A stretch of 27,597 nucleotides of DNA from an uncultured Rikenellaceae bacterium. GTDB taxonomy: Bacteria > Bacteroidota > Bacteroidia > Bacteroidales > Rikenellaceae. A program made the translations under genes and the position numbers. The DNA lies in NCBI GenBank assembly GCA_904501625.1, contig CAJGBR010000018.1:1-27597 (forward strand), in the 5' to 3' direction. Numbering within the stretch: the first letter of the stretch is position 1; each line of letters starts with the position of its first letter. Below, one piece after another: positions 1-8,156 of this stretch. The notes below the pieces were generated by a model that was not told the DNA's origin, searched no databases, and worked only from the letters and a program-made list of their open reading frames with translations.

Positions 1-42
1 ATGGTACTGCATTAACCTGTGGGAGAGTAGGTCGCCGCCACC
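1..42 (+). rRNA. rrf: 5S ribosomal RNA, 3' end only
   Basis: The first 42 bases match the conserved 3' end of bacterial 5S rRNA: ATGGTACTGC, then GTGGGAGAGTAGGTCG and CCGCC. The 5' two-thirds lie before the window, so this is the last gene of an rRNA operon whose 16S and 23S genes should be upstream. An intrinsic terminator follows directly. The exact mature 3' end (about base 40-43) is an estimate. Confidence 0.9.
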
Positions 43-44
43 TC

Positions 45-79
45 AAGCAGCTTGGATAATATCCAGGCTGCTTTTTTTT
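45..79 (+). terminator. rRNA operon terminator
   Basis: A 12-bp stem, AGCAGCTTGGAT (46-57) with ATCCAGGCTGCT (61-72), has one G-T wobble and a 3-nt AAT loop. A run of eight T follows at 72-79. It begins three bases after the 5S gene and is a classical Rho-independent terminator for the rRNA transcript. Confidence 0.93.
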
Positions 80-458
80 GTATATACGTTTAGTTCCGAG
101 TGTATTGTTGAAGTTGAATGATGAAAACATATTGATTAAAGAGAAGAGCAGTGTGTGACAATATTTTGATACCCATTATATTGAATTATTAATGAATTTT
201 GTTGATGTTATGACTTTACGACACTCTAATATCGCGATTGATGCGTTTTGCTTGATATGATTTTGTCAATAATAAAATAATTCGTAAATTGCACCGAATT
301 ATTATGTCTATGAAAATAACACGATTAATGTTCTAAAATATATCTTAAATGTTTTATTTTTCTTATTTGGGTAATTTTTGAACAATATTCACGTTATAAT
401 TTAAAGAAGGTTTTGGAAATCTGACCCCGAATGTTTGTAGAACGAAAAAGTATTTGTT
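80..458. other. AT-rich gene-free leader region
   Basis: This 379-bp stretch lies between the rRNA terminator and the first protein gene. Its only open frames are very short, for example about 22 codons from the ATG near 192. None has protein-like composition. I see no tRNA-like or riboswitch-like fold. A Bacteroidetes-type promoter candidate sits at 262-292; if it is used, the lipoprotein mRNA would have a leader of about 160 nt. Otherwise I see nothing in it. Confidence 0.6.
262..292 (+). promoter_or_regulatory. candidate Bacteroidetes promoter for the lipoprotein-FadL genes
   Basis: TTTG at 262-265 is followed after exactly 19 nt by TAAATTGC at 285-292. This is close to the consensus TTTG-N19-21-TAnnTTTG; the -7 element differs in its last two bases. 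The start codon is about 160 nt downstream. A second, weaker possibility is TTTG at 377-380 with TAATTTAA at 397-404, but its spacing is only 16 nt. Confidence 0.4.
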
Positions 459-1472
459 ATGAAAACGTTAAAAAATATTGCAATGATTTCACTCTTTGCA
501 GCAATGATTTCAAGTTGTACAGTCGTAACCGGTACTACTACACGAACAGATTATGTGGATGATCTCTTATGTGAAGCATCATGGGATTATGGTAGGCAGG
601 TCGTCTCGGAAAGACAACTTGCTCAAGAAGTTGCGGTGCAAAATGCAAGACAATATGATGATTATGATTTCGATTCTGACGTAGCATACGACTATGAGGA
701 CTCTTACGAACGTCGTTTGAGAGGTTTTAAATCTTCAAATTACAGATTGCCATCAAGTTCTGTTATGCTGTCTTATAGCGATATCTCTTGGTATACAAAG
801 ATTTACGATCCTGCATTTTATAATATCGTAATTAGCGGATCTAGTGTATGGGTCGAACCTAAATATGTCACTGCAATGTTCGGAAATTGGGGTGCTTCAG
901 TTGTTATCGGTTCGTCGTGGGGATCTCCTTATTGGAACCACTGGAGTAGCTATTGTTATAATCCGTGGCACTATTCATCGTATTGGTGGACACCTAATTA
1001 CTACTATTGGGGCTATAATCGTCCGCATTACCACTACCGTCCGGGATATAACAGACCTCATTATCCAAGTTATAGACCTAATTATCCTCACAGACCTCAT
1101 AAACCTTCGACTCCGGTGTATTATGGAAATCGTCGTGTGAATTCGTTAGGTAATATTTCTAATTCTCAGTTGCGTAGACAAAATAATGTTTATGCTCCTT
1201 CTCGTAGCAAATCTTATTCAAGCGAGATTGAGGCAAACCGAAATGTCAATTTAGTAAATAATTCGGGATATTCAACTTCTGAGTTGATCAATCGCCGAAG
1301 AAATAATAAGCAAAATCAACCAAAAGTAGAAACTCGTGCAACAAATAACACTCCCCAAACTCCATCAAGTGCATTCAATCAAGGTGGCAGCCGAAATACA
1401 GGTTCATATTCGGGTGGAGCAAACAGAGGTGGATCACATTCAGGTGGCGGAGTAAATAGAGGCCGTAGATAA
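459..1472 (+). CDS. low-complexity Tyr/Trp/His-rich lipoprotein, function unknown
   Basis: This 337-aa protein starts with a lipoprotein signal ending in AMISSC, so Cys20 is the likely lipidated residue. The next part is acidic and Tyr-rich (about 65-85: YDDYDFDSD and similar). A folded-looking segment follows (about 90-150) with alternating hydrophobic residues. From about 150 to 215 it is extremely rich in Tyr, Trp, His, Pro and Arg, with repeated NRPHY-type units. The C-terminal 40 residues are Gly/Ser/Asn/Arg-rich (GGS, GGANRGG). No catalytic motif is visible and I do not recognise a family. The residues after Cys20 (TVVTG) do not form the acidic surface-export signal known for Bacteroidota lipoproteins, so a periplasm-facing position is slightly favoured. 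It lies 30 nt upstream of the FadL-type gene and is probably co-transcribed with it. Confidence 0.8.
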   Translation: MKTLKNIAMISLFAAMISSCTVVTGTTTRTDYVDDLLCEASWDYGRQVVSERQLAQEVAVQNARQYDDYDFDSDVAYDYEDSYERRLRGFKSSNYRLPSSSVMLSYSDISWYTKIYDPAFYNIVISGSSVWVEPKYVTAMFGNWGASVVIGSSWGSPYWNHWSSYCYNPWHYSSYWWTPNYYYWGYNRPHYHYRPGYNRPHYPSYRPNYPHRPHKPSTPVYYGNRRVNSLGNISNSQLRRQNNVYAPSRSKSYSSEIEANRNVNLVNNSGYSTSELINRRRNNKQNQPKVETRATNNTPQTPSSAFNQGGSRNTGSYSGGANRGGSHSGGGVNRGRR

Positions 1473-1502
1473 CACATAACTAATAATATAACATTAGGAA
1501 TT

Positions 1503-3014
1503 ATGAAAAGATTTTTTGTAACCATATGTGCAGTTGTCGCAATGACAATGGTACAGGCTCAACAGGTTTCTGATATGTTGAGATTCTCTCAAATTGATTT
1601 CAGTTTGGGGACTGCTCGAACTGCAGCAATGGGAGGTGCGTTTGTTTCTTTGGGTGCTGATCTTTCATCTTCAGCGATTAATCCGGCTGGATTGTCAATG
1701 TACACTAAAGACGATTTTAATATTACTCCGTCGTTTATGTTCTCGCGTCAGAATAGCGATTACCAAAACGGTGAGGTGACAAATTCAAGTTTTGATAATA
1801 GAAATAGGTTGTTGTTCAATAATTTAGGGATGGCGTGGGTTTTCCCTAACAAGATCAGAACCAGACACAATTCGTTGTGGGCTTCGACTTTGGCAATCAA
1901 TATGAACAGGACGATTGACCATAACTCAAGAATGAGAGTCAACGGGTATTCGCCTGTTTCGTTGAGTGAAATATTTGCAATGGAGTTGACCGGAGTCAAA
2001 AAAGATGCAATCAGTGGTTCAAATGATGCGTATAGATCGTTCTATAACTTAAAATCGTCATTGTGGCCTGCAATTTTGGCATACCAATCTTACTTTGTGG
2101 ACCCAGATGAAAATGTCGATGGAAACTATTATGGCGGTATTGAAAATGCAGTTTCCCAAACGATGTCGCAATTAACCAAAGGTGGAACATTCGAAACCAG
2201 TGTTGCCTATTCGTTAAATTTTGATAATAAGTTATATGTCGGAGCATCGTTAGCTGCCGTTAATATGGATTACAGAAGCAGAAATACATATTCTGAGTTC
2301 AATACTGACGGACAATCAACGAGTGATATTACTTCAATGGCGTTGCACGAGTATCTGGATATGGAGGGTAGTGGATTTAATTTCAAAGTTGGAGCAATCT
2401 ACCGTCCTATTCCCGAGTGGCGTTTTGGTATATCTTATCACTCGCCATCGTTCATCCATATGGAAGAGTCGTATGTGATGAGAATGCAGACGTCGTTTAA
2501 TAATGGCGCTTGGTGTGATAATGATACGCCTGTGAGCGTGAATGAGTATGACATTCAGACTCCGTCGAGATTGCTGATGGGAACATCGTTCACCATTGAT
2601 AGGAGTGTGATTTTGTCGGCCGACTACGAACGTGTATGGTATAATAAGATGTCGATGTCGCACGATTACTACGATTTGAAGAACGAAATCTATAATGAAA
2701 TTATCGAAATGGGAATCAATGCTACGAACAACTACCGTATCGGAGGAGAGGCATTCCTGACTCGAAATATTTCATTGAGAATGGGTTATGCATTCTATGA
2801 TTCGATGTTCTCTGGTGATTCGAAAGAGTTGCAGAAGGAGAATATTTCATTCGGTATGGGTTATCGAGACCGTGATTTTTATATAGATTTTGCATATATT
2901 TACTCGGAAACGAGATCATCAATTTTGATGTATAAACAACAGTCTGCATTGGGCTCAGCTGTAAATAAATTGATGAAAAATTATATAACGATTTCAATTG
3001 GTTCACGTTTTTAG
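1503..3014 (+). CDS. OmpP1/FadL-family outer-membrane transport protein
   Basis: This 503-aa protein has a signal peptide with likely cleavage after MVQA (about residue 19-20). The mature N-terminus carries the FadL/TodX hallmark: a GTARTAAMGGAF stretch, then SSSAINPAGLSMY, where family members have an AMGGAF...NPAGL hatch sequence. The remainder alternates hydrophobic and polar residues as in a beta-barrel, and it ends in ISIGSRF with a C-terminal Phe typical of outer-membrane barrels. In Proteobacteria such proteins import long-chain fatty acids or other hydrophobic compounds. Bacteroidota members are often labelled hemin receptors, but their substrates are mostly unproven. It follows the lipoprotein gene in the same direction. 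Family placement is firm; the substrate is unknown. Confidence 0.85.
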   Translation: MKRFFVTICAVVAMTMVQAQQVSDMLRFSQIDFSLGTARTAAMGGAFVSLGADLSSSAINPAGLSMYTKDDFNITPSFMFSRQNSDYQNGEVTNSSFDNRNRLLFNNLGMAWVFPNKIRTRHNSLWASTLAINMNRTIDHNSRMRVNGYSPVSLSEIFAMELTGVKKDAISGSNDAYRSFYNLKSSLWPAILAYQSYFVDPDENVDGNYYGGIENAVSQTMSQLTKGGTFETSVAYSLNFDNKLYVGASLAAVNMDYRSRNTYSEFNTDGQSTSDITSMALHEYLDMEGSGFNFKVGAIYRPIPEWRFGISYHSPSFIHMEESYVMRMQTSFNNGAWCDNDTPVSVNEYDIQTPSRLLMGTSFTIDRSVILSADYERVWYNKMSMSHDYYDLKNEIYNEIIEMGINATNNYRIGGEAFLTRNISLRMGYAFYDSMFSGDSKELQKENISFGMGYRDRDFYIDFAYIYSETRSSILMYKQQSALGSAVNKLMKNYITISIGSRF

Positions 3015-3046
3015 AAAAAGTGATAATAATATATAGTTGTATACTT

Positions 3047-3078
3047 TTTGAAATTGACCAAAAATTATCGTAATTTCG
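3047..3078 (+). promoter_or_regulatory. Bacteroidetes promoter for the PBP1A operon
   Basis: TTTG at 3047-3050 is followed by a 20-nt spacer and TAATTTCG at 3071-3078, one base off the TAnnTTTG consensus. The start codon of the following lipoprotein is at 3097, so the leader would be only about 12-15 nt. The element lies in the 82-bp gap after the FadL-type gene. It implies that the lipoprotein, PBP1A and FKBP-like genes form their own transcription unit. Confidence 0.7.
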
Positions 3079-3096
3079 CAAAATTATTTTTGTGAA

Positions 3097-3582
3097 ATGA
3101 CGCGACTGAAACAAAAATTATCTTGGATATTCTTAACGCTTTGCTGTACAGTGGGGATTCTCGGGTGCAGCAAAGGCGTTTTTGATTGTAGCTATACCAT
3201 AACAGTTTATGATCAGCAAGTTAAAGACTCGATAGCAACTCTGTTGAATGAAGGTGTCGTGTATCTTTTTTATGCAGATACGGCTCACTATGAGGTCGAC
3301 TCCTGGGAGAATGCAAGTAAGGGTGTGGTGAAAAACAGATTTTCCTCGGCAACACTTAACTGCATAGCGAAAGTCGAATTGGCAGAAGCAAATCCAGTGA
3401 TTTTTACGGGGCTGAACCAGCAGAAACTGATACTGCTGATATGTAATCCCAAAACGAAAACTTATGCGTGGAAGGCTGCCGAGATATTTGAAGAACTCGA
3501 AACGGTCATCGTTCCGGTGTATTTCAGAAACTGGCAAACTGAATTCCCATATAAAGATGCAAATTGGACATTCAATAAATAA
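3097..3582 (+). CDS. lipoprotein of unknown function upstream of PBP1A
   Basis: This 161-aa protein has a basic N-terminus (MTRLKQK), a hydrophobic stretch and the lipobox ILGC at residues 21-24, so Cys24 is probably lipidated. The mature part, about 137 residues, shows no motif I can assign. It looks like a small mixed alpha/beta domain with several short beta-prone segments and ends KDANWTFNK. The start follows the promoter at 3047-3078 by about 20 nt. The gene stops 15 nt before the PBP1A gene and shares its transcript. An accessory role to the penicillin-binding protein is an inference from position only. No database family is claimed. Confidence 0.8.
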   Translation: MTRLKQKLSWIFLTLCCTVGILGCSKGVFDCSYTITVYDQQVKDSIATLLNEGVVYLFYADTAHYEVDSWENASKGVVKNRFSSATLNCIAKVELAEANPVIFTGLNQQKLILLICNPKTKTYAWKAAEIFEELETVIVPVYFRNWQTEFPYKDANWTFNK

Positions 3583-3597
3583 CCCGATATTTTTAAA

Positions 3598-5937
3598 ATG
3601 AAGAAAAAATCTAAGGGCATAAGTCATAGAAAACTGAACAGATGGTTTTGGGGATTGTTTTTTGCTCCGATCATCTTGTTGTTTTCGTTATTCGTGTTAA
3701 TTGGTCTGGGAGTGTTCGGCAGTCTGCCAACATTCGAAGAACTGGAAAATCCGCGTAGTAATCTCGCAACTGAAATATATTCGGCTGATGGGAAACTGAT
3801 TGGTAGTTTTTTTATTCAGAATCGTTCGTTTGTTGATTATAACGATTTGTCGCCATATTTGATTCAAGCTCTGATTGCGACAGAGGACACGCGTTTCTAT
3901 AACCACTCGGGAATTGACTTTATGGGCTTGGCTCGTGTAGCTGTTAAAACACTGTTGTTAGGTGATAAAGGACAAGGAGGGGGTAGTACGATATCCCAAC
4001 AGTTGGCAAAAAATCTGTATCGTACGCGTGAAGATCCCAGATTGATTATTGCCAAGTTCAAAGAGTGGATCACAGCCGTAATGCTCGAGTATAACTACAC
4101 CAAAGAGGAGATTATTGCAATGTATTTCAATACTGTTGAGTATGGTAGTAATGCATTCGGAATCAAATCTGCGGCACGAATATTCTTTAATAAGCTGCCA
4201 TCAGAACTGACACCCGAAGAGGCTGCAATGCTGGTTGGGGTAGTAAAGGCTCCGACTCGATACAGCCCGCGATTGAACCCTGATAAGGCTCTCACCCGTC
4301 GTAATGTCGTATTGACGCGAATGGAGGCTCGAGGATATTTGTCGAAGTCGTTAAAGGATTCGGTGTCACAATTGCCTATAAAGTTGGACTATACTCCGAT
4401 TTCGCACAATGAGGGTACTGCAACATATTTCAGAGAGATGTTGCGATTGACAATGACTGCAAAGCGACCTGAGAAATCGGCTTACCAAACAGCTTGGGAC
4501 TACAAACAGGAACTGAACCAATGGGACGAAAATCCATTGTATGGTTGGTGTCTGAAGAACAAGAAAGCTGATGGAACAAATTATGACCTCTACAGAGATG
4601 GCTTGAAGATATATACAACCATTGATTCAAGAATGCAGCGATATGCTGAGGAGGCCTTGTATACTCAGATGGCGAAGGAGGTGCAGCCTGCAATGGACGC
4701 ACAAGTCAAGGCAACTCGTGTGTTGTTTAACGATCTTGAAAAGGAGGATATAGAGAAGATTATCAGTAGCGCGATGCGACAGAGTGACCGTTACCGAATG
4801 TGGAAAAAAAACGGACTGACTCACGACCAAATAATCAAGACATTTGGTGAAAAAGTAAAGATGAAGGTCTTTACTTACAGGGGCGAGAGAGATACCCTGA
4901 TGACACCGCGTGATTCAATATTGCACTACAAGCGACATATGAGGGCCGGTTTTGTCGCAATGGATCCGTCTAATGGTTATGTGAAGGTTTATGTCGGAGG
5001 ACCTAATTTCAAATATTTCAAGTATGATGCAGTGAAGCAAGGCCGACGACAAGTGGGTTCAACGATAAAACCTTTCATCTATACATTTGCGATAGACCAT
5101 CTTGGCTTGAATCCGTGTACTCCTGTGCCGAATATGCCTGTAACTTTAGAGACTTACAATGGTGACGCTTGGCAGCCTAAAGAGGCAGGGAAAGTGGTCT
5201 ATGATGGAGCACTTAAACCATTGTGGTGGGGTCTTGCACAGAGTCGTAATAATTACTCGGCGTGGATTATGAAACAGGCTCGTCAGCCTGAAGCTGTTGC
5301 TGATTTTATCCATAAGATGGGTATTCGTAGTTATATTGATCCGGTATTTGCGATGTGTCTGGGAACATCCGATTTCTCTCTTTACGAGATGGTTGGTGCA
5401 TATACGATCTATGCCAATAGGGGAGTCTACTCTGAACCGATGTTTGTTACACGCATAGAGGATCGTCAGGGTAATCTGCTGGCGGAATTTTCGGTGCGTA
5501 CGGCAGATGCAATCAGCGAACATACTGCCTATACGATGGTTCAGATGATGCAGAACGTTGTGAATAAGGGTACAGCTGGACGTTTGAGGTGGATGTACGA
5601 TGTCAAGGGTGAAGTTGCAGGCAAGACGGGAACTTCACAGAATGGTTCTGATGCGTGGTTTATGGGCGTAACGCCGAGATTGGTCGCTGGAGCCTGGGTT
5701 GGTGGTGAGGATCGAAGTGTCAGATTGACATCAAAAGGCGAGGGAGCTACAATGGCATTGCCTATTTTTGCAAAATTTTTGAAAAAGGTACACGCAGATA
5801 AATCTTTGGACGTTACGGAATCTGATCTATTCTCTGTTCCGATTGGTGCAAAGAAGTTTGATTGTGATCTTGAAAGTTTTGGTACTCAGTCGGAAACCGA
5901 AACTGAGATTTCAAATGAAGAGGAATTTTTTGATTAA
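3598..5937 (+). CDS. mrcA: class A penicillin-binding protein (PBP1A type), bifunctional transglycosylase/transpeptidase
   Basis: This 779-aa enzyme polymerises glycan strands from lipid II and cross-links the peptides on the outer face of the inner membrane. A short cytoplasmic N-terminus precedes one membrane helix (about 20-42). The GT51 transglycosylase domain contains EDTRFYNHSGID, with catalytic Glu96, and GGSTISQQ (128-135). The transpeptidase domain carries the three penicillin-binding motifs: SxxK as STIK with Ser488, SxN as Ser549-Arg550-Asn551, and KTGT at 676-679. All catalytic residues are present, so it should be active and beta-lactam sensitive. The C-terminus is an acidic tail (SNEEEFFD). 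The next gene starts on the base after its stop codon. The symbol is by analogy; Bacteroidota also use ponA or pbp1A. Confidence 0.96.
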   Translation: MKKKSKGISHRKLNRWFWGLFFAPIILLFSLFVLIGLGVFGSLPTFEELENPRSNLATEIYSADGKLIGSFFIQNRSFVDYNDLSPYLIQALIATEDTRFYNHSGIDFMGLARVAVKTLLLGDKGQGGGSTISQQLAKNLYRTREDPRLIIAKFKEWITAVMLEYNYTKEEIIAMYFNTVEYGSNAFGIKSAARIFFNKLPSELTPEEAAMLVGVVKAPTRYSPRLNPDKALTRRNVVLTRMEARGYLSKSLKDSVSQLPIKLDYTPISHNEGTATYFREMLRLTMTAKRPEKSAYQTAWDYKQELNQWDENPLYGWCLKNKKADGTNYDLYRDGLKIYTTIDSRMQRYAEEALYTQMAKEVQPAMDAQVKATRVLFNDLEKEDIEKIISSAMRQSDRYRMWKKNGLTHDQIIKTFGEKVKMKVFTYRGERDTLMTPRDSILHYKRHMRAGFVAMDPSNGYVKVYVGGPNFKYFKYDAVKQGRRQVGSTIKPFIYTFAIDHLGLNPCTPVPNMPVTLETYNGDAWQPKEAGKVVYDGALKPLWWGLAQSRNNYSAWIMKQARQPEAVADFIHKMGIRSYIDPVFAMCLGTSDFSLYEMVGAYTIYANRGVYSEPMFVTRIEDRQGNLLAEFSVRTADAISEHTAYTMVQMMQNVVNKGTAGRLRWMYDVKGEVAGKTGTSQNGSDAWFMGVTPRLVAGAWVGGEDRSVRLTSKGEGATMALPIFAKFLKKVHADKSLDVTESDLFSVPIGAKKFDCDLESFGTQSETETEISNEEEFFD

Positions 5938-6468
5938 ATGATGATGAAAATTAAGAGTTGGCTGGTTATAATGCTGCTATTTGTATTGGCAGGATGTTCG
6001 AATTCTGATGATACGCTCGAGTCTCAGGAGAGTTCGATTACGAACTTTCTGATTCAGAATAAACTTGATTTTATTGATTTAAAGGGAGTATATCGTCATA
6101 TTCGTCACAATTCACAAAATGGAGAGGTTGTTGCTCAAGAAGATTCGATAGCAATATATTATAGTGGTCATAGATTTTCGGCATCTGGGAACCTTGGTTT
6201 GGGCTCGTACTTTTATGGCAATATCAAGAGTGATGCAGAGGCAAATAAATTTGAAACGTCAAAAATGGATTTTTCTCCAATGAGAATAAAAGTCGGAGCT
6301 GGAAATCTCGCGGGATTGGATATGGCATTGCCAGGAACTCACAGAGGAGATACCATAATTATATATATGACATCAGATTATGCTTATGGAGAGAGAGGTT
6401 GCTATACAGTGCCGAAATCGGCTTCGATTGCGATGAAGGTTGTTGTCGATTCTGTCTGGAGAGAGTAG
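5938..6468 (+). CDS. FKBP-like peptidyl-prolyl isomerase lipoprotein
   Basis: This 176-aa protein has a lipoprotein signal ending in LAGC (Cys20) followed by SNSDD, an acidic run resembling Bacteroidota surface-export signals. The C-terminal half matches the FKBP fold: GNLAGLDMALPGTHRGD fits the conserved region before the active site, SDYAYGERG contains the YGxxG motif, and VPKSASIAMKVVVDSV fits the final strand. The central region is short and the aromatic active-site residues are only partly recognisable, so isomerase activity is uncertain. The start codon immediately follows the PBP1A stop (no gap), which suggests translational coupling. ATG codons stand at three successive positions; the first is used here. 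A bidirectional terminator follows. Role inferred: folding or chaperone work in the envelope. Confidence 0.8.
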   Translation: MMMKIKSWLVIMLLFVLAGCSNSDDTLESQESSITNFLIQNKLDFIDLKGVYRHIRHNSQNGEVVAQEDSIAIYYSGHRFSASGNLGLGSYFYGNIKSDAEANKFETSKMDFSPMRIKVGAGNLAGLDMALPGTHRGDTIIIYMTSDYAYGERGCYTVPKSASIAMKVVVDSVWRE

Positions 6469-6486
6469 CAGCTCACAACTGAAAAT

Positions 6487-6519
6487 AAAAAAAGCAAAGC
6501 CCGAGGCTTTGCTTTTTTT
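6487..6519. terminator. bidirectional terminator between PBP1A operon and folK
   Basis: GCAAAGCC (6494-6501) pairs with GGCTTTGC (6505-6512) around a CGA loop. Seven A residues precede the stem and seven T residues follow it, so the structure reads as a Rho-independent terminator on either strand. It serves the rightward PBP1A/FKBP operon and the leftward uvrB-gtrA-holB-folK operon, whose last stop codon is at 6541. Confidence 0.93.
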
Positions 6520-6540
6520 GTGGTATGTATCCATTCTGTT

Positions 6541-7014
6541 TTATTCTATTTTGTGGCGAAGAATTGAGAGCATCTCCTGAGAGTTTTTTCCGGAGACAGG
6601 GTTAATCCAGTATGGAGCAACTTCGGTTAGCGGAATCAAAACAAATTCGCGTTGTGAAATTAGAGGGTGCGGCACAGTTAATGGTCGGCTACAGATTACA
6701 GAGTGGTCGATATAGAGAATATCAATGTCCATAGTCCGCGATGAGTAGCCTTTTATTTCGGGATTTCTGATACGGCCGAGTTCGTCTTCAATTTGCTGGG
6801 TTGTTGTGAGAAGGTCCAATGGCGACAACTCTGTCTCGACAATAATAACTTGATTGTGAAATAGATTACTGCTCTCGAACCCCCAAGCTTCAGAGGTGTG
6901 TATTTTAGATTCATCTAAAATTGGTCCGACACGTTGAGCAATCATCTCTCGTGCTTGCAACATTGATTGTTCAAGATTTCCCAGATTTCCTCCTGTCAGC
7001 AGTACAGCTTTCAT
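6541..7014 (-). CDS. folK: 2-amino-4-hydroxy-6-hydroxymethyldihydropteridine pyrophosphokinase
   Basis: This 157-aa protein is HPPK, which transfers pyrophosphate from ATP to hydroxymethyl-dihydropterin in folate synthesis. The signature region GYSSRTMDIDILY provides the two magnesium-binding aspartates. It is followed by VPHPLISQREFVLIPL, the usual HPPK substrate loop. The N-terminus has TGGNLGN, corresponding to the common LGSNLGD start. Length is normal for a monofunctional HPPK. Its ATG overlaps the stop of holB (ATGA), making it the last gene of the uvrB-gtrA-holB-folK chain; the hairpin at 6487-6519 terminates it. The other folate gene here, folC, is in a separate operon. Confidence 0.96.
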   Translation of the reverse strand: MKAVLLTGGNLGNLEQSMLQAREMIAQRVGPILDESKIHTSEAWGFESSNLFHNQVIIVETELSPLDLLTTTQQIEDELGRIRNPEIKGYSSRTMDIDILYIDHSVICSRPLTVPHPLISQREFVLIPLTEVAPYWINPVSGKNSQEMLSILRHKIE

Positions 7015-8156
7015 TTTTTGTAGACAAGTTTACTAAGTTGTAATGCGAAATGGCTCAGTATGATTTTCGGATTCCCGTTCTGAACGATTTGTGAACGAGC
7101 CGATTCAAACTGATTTATAATGCTTTGAAAATTTTCGCTATGGATATATGGTGCGATTTTTCGGCATAATTCCAATTCGTCCCCGAATGTATAGGTCACT
7201 TCGGGCATATTCATATTAATCATATAGCACTCACGTAGAACTCGTAGTGCATTTTGAAAGAATATTTTTTGATTTTCGCGTCCTATTTCGGCAATGTCTT
7301 CCACCCAATCCAGCAGTTCTAGATGGCGATTTACTGCTGCAAACGAGAGCAGACGTCTCAATAATTCGAGATTTTCGGCATCACTTTGTGATGATTCAAT
7401 CATACCCACAGCTCGAATATAATCACCCATACTGAGTCTTGATATTTGTTTTGCGACCTGATCGGTGAGTGAGAATTTTGATGCTAATTTTTTGCTAAGT
7501 GCCTCTTCGTCAATACAGTGCAGTGAAACTGATTGGGTACGTGACAGAATAGTTTTGATAATACCCTCGGGTGATGCACTGACAAACAGAAAGATAGTCT
7601 TATCCCAGGGTTCTTCAATGATTTTCAGCAATGTGTTTGAAGTTCCCTCTTTCATTCGTTCAGGAAGCCATACAATCATAATCTTATACTCCGACTCGAA
7701 AGATTTATAGGATAGTTTTCTCAGTATTTCGTTTGCATCCTGCTGATTGATATTACCTTGCAGATTTCCGATTTGAATCTTGTGATACCACTGAGCCTCA
7801 TCAAAGTACCCTGTCGTTTCTGTTACGATTTCTCGCCAAGGAGCAATCAGATGGTCACTCATCGGGTGTTCTTTTTCTGAGGCCGACGACAATGGCGATT
7901 TATTGACAGGGAAGATAAAATGTACATCAGGGTGTGCTAACTGCTGAATTTGTCGGCACGATGGACATTCTCCACAAGAGTCGCCATTTTGTCTGTTTGT
8001 GCAGTTGAGATATTGGGCATAAGCGATTGCTAACGGCAGAGTGCCCCAACCACTTGCACCTGTAAAGATTTGGGCGTGACTAACTCTTCCGTTGTCTACG
8101 GTTTCGGCGAGTTTACGTTTGATTTCGTTTTGACCGATGATATCAGAGAATCTCAT
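7011..8156 (-). CDS. holB: DNA polymerase III delta' subunit
   Basis: This 381-aa protein is the delta' subunit of the sliding-clamp loader. The N-terminus has the clamp-loader opening (IIGQNEIKRKL...GRVSHAQIFTG). The P-loop remnant GASGWGTL (33-40) lacks the lysine, as expected for the non-hydrolysing delta' subunit. A four-cysteine zinc module sits at Cys52, Cys61, Cys64 and Cys67, and the sensor-1 region reads ILSRTQS. The C-terminal half is divergent, as is usual in the family. The stop overlaps the folK start and the start overlaps the gtrA stop, both as ATGA, so the gene is translationally coupled on both sides. Confidence 0.94.
   Translation of the reverse strand: MRFSDIIGQNEIKRKLAETVDNGRVSHAQIFTGASGWGTLPLAIAYAQYLNCTNRQNGDSCGECPSCRQIQQLAHPDVHFIFPVNKSPLSSASEKEHPMSDHLIAPWREIVTETTGYFDEAQWYHKIQIGNLQGNINQQDANEILRKLSYKSFESEYKIMIVWLPERMKEGTSNTLLKIIEEPWDKTIFLFVSASPEGIIKTILSRTQSVSLHCIDEEALSKKLASKFSLTDQVAKQISRLSMGDYIRAVGMIESSQSDAENLELLRRLLSFAAVNRHLELLDWVEDIAEIGRENQKIFFQNALRVLRECYMINMNMPEVTYTFGDELELCRKIAPYIHSENFQSIINQFESARSQIVQNGNPKIILSHFALQLSKLVYKK

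Noticed and set aside
1000..1110. CRISPR-like or tandem DNA repeat in the lipoprotein gene
   Set aside because: The repeated NRPHY-type units are irregular in length and within an open reading frame. They reflect protein low complexity, not an array with spacers.
844..1140. 98-codon +1-frame ORF inside the low-complexity lipoprotein gene
   Set aside because: Its Ile/Thr-rich repeats arise from reading the Tyr/Trp/His-rich codons in another frame. The lipoprotein frame has a signal peptide and a full-length product.
3015..3049. AT-only hairpin (AAAAAGT with ACTTTTT) after the FadL-type gene as a terminator
   Set aside because: The stem is 7-10 bp with a bulge, nearly free of G/C, and its T run is part of the stem rather than following it. 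It also overlaps the -33 element of the next promoter. Too weak to call.
2334..3114. Long minus-strand open frames inside the FadL-type gene and into the lipoprotein gene
   Set aside because: They lie opposite clear coding sequence, have no family signature and show shadow-frame composition.
7107..7130. Frameshift or damaged P-loop in holB
   Set aside because: The missing Walker A lysine is the normal state of the delta' clamp-loader subunit; the frame is intact over its full length.
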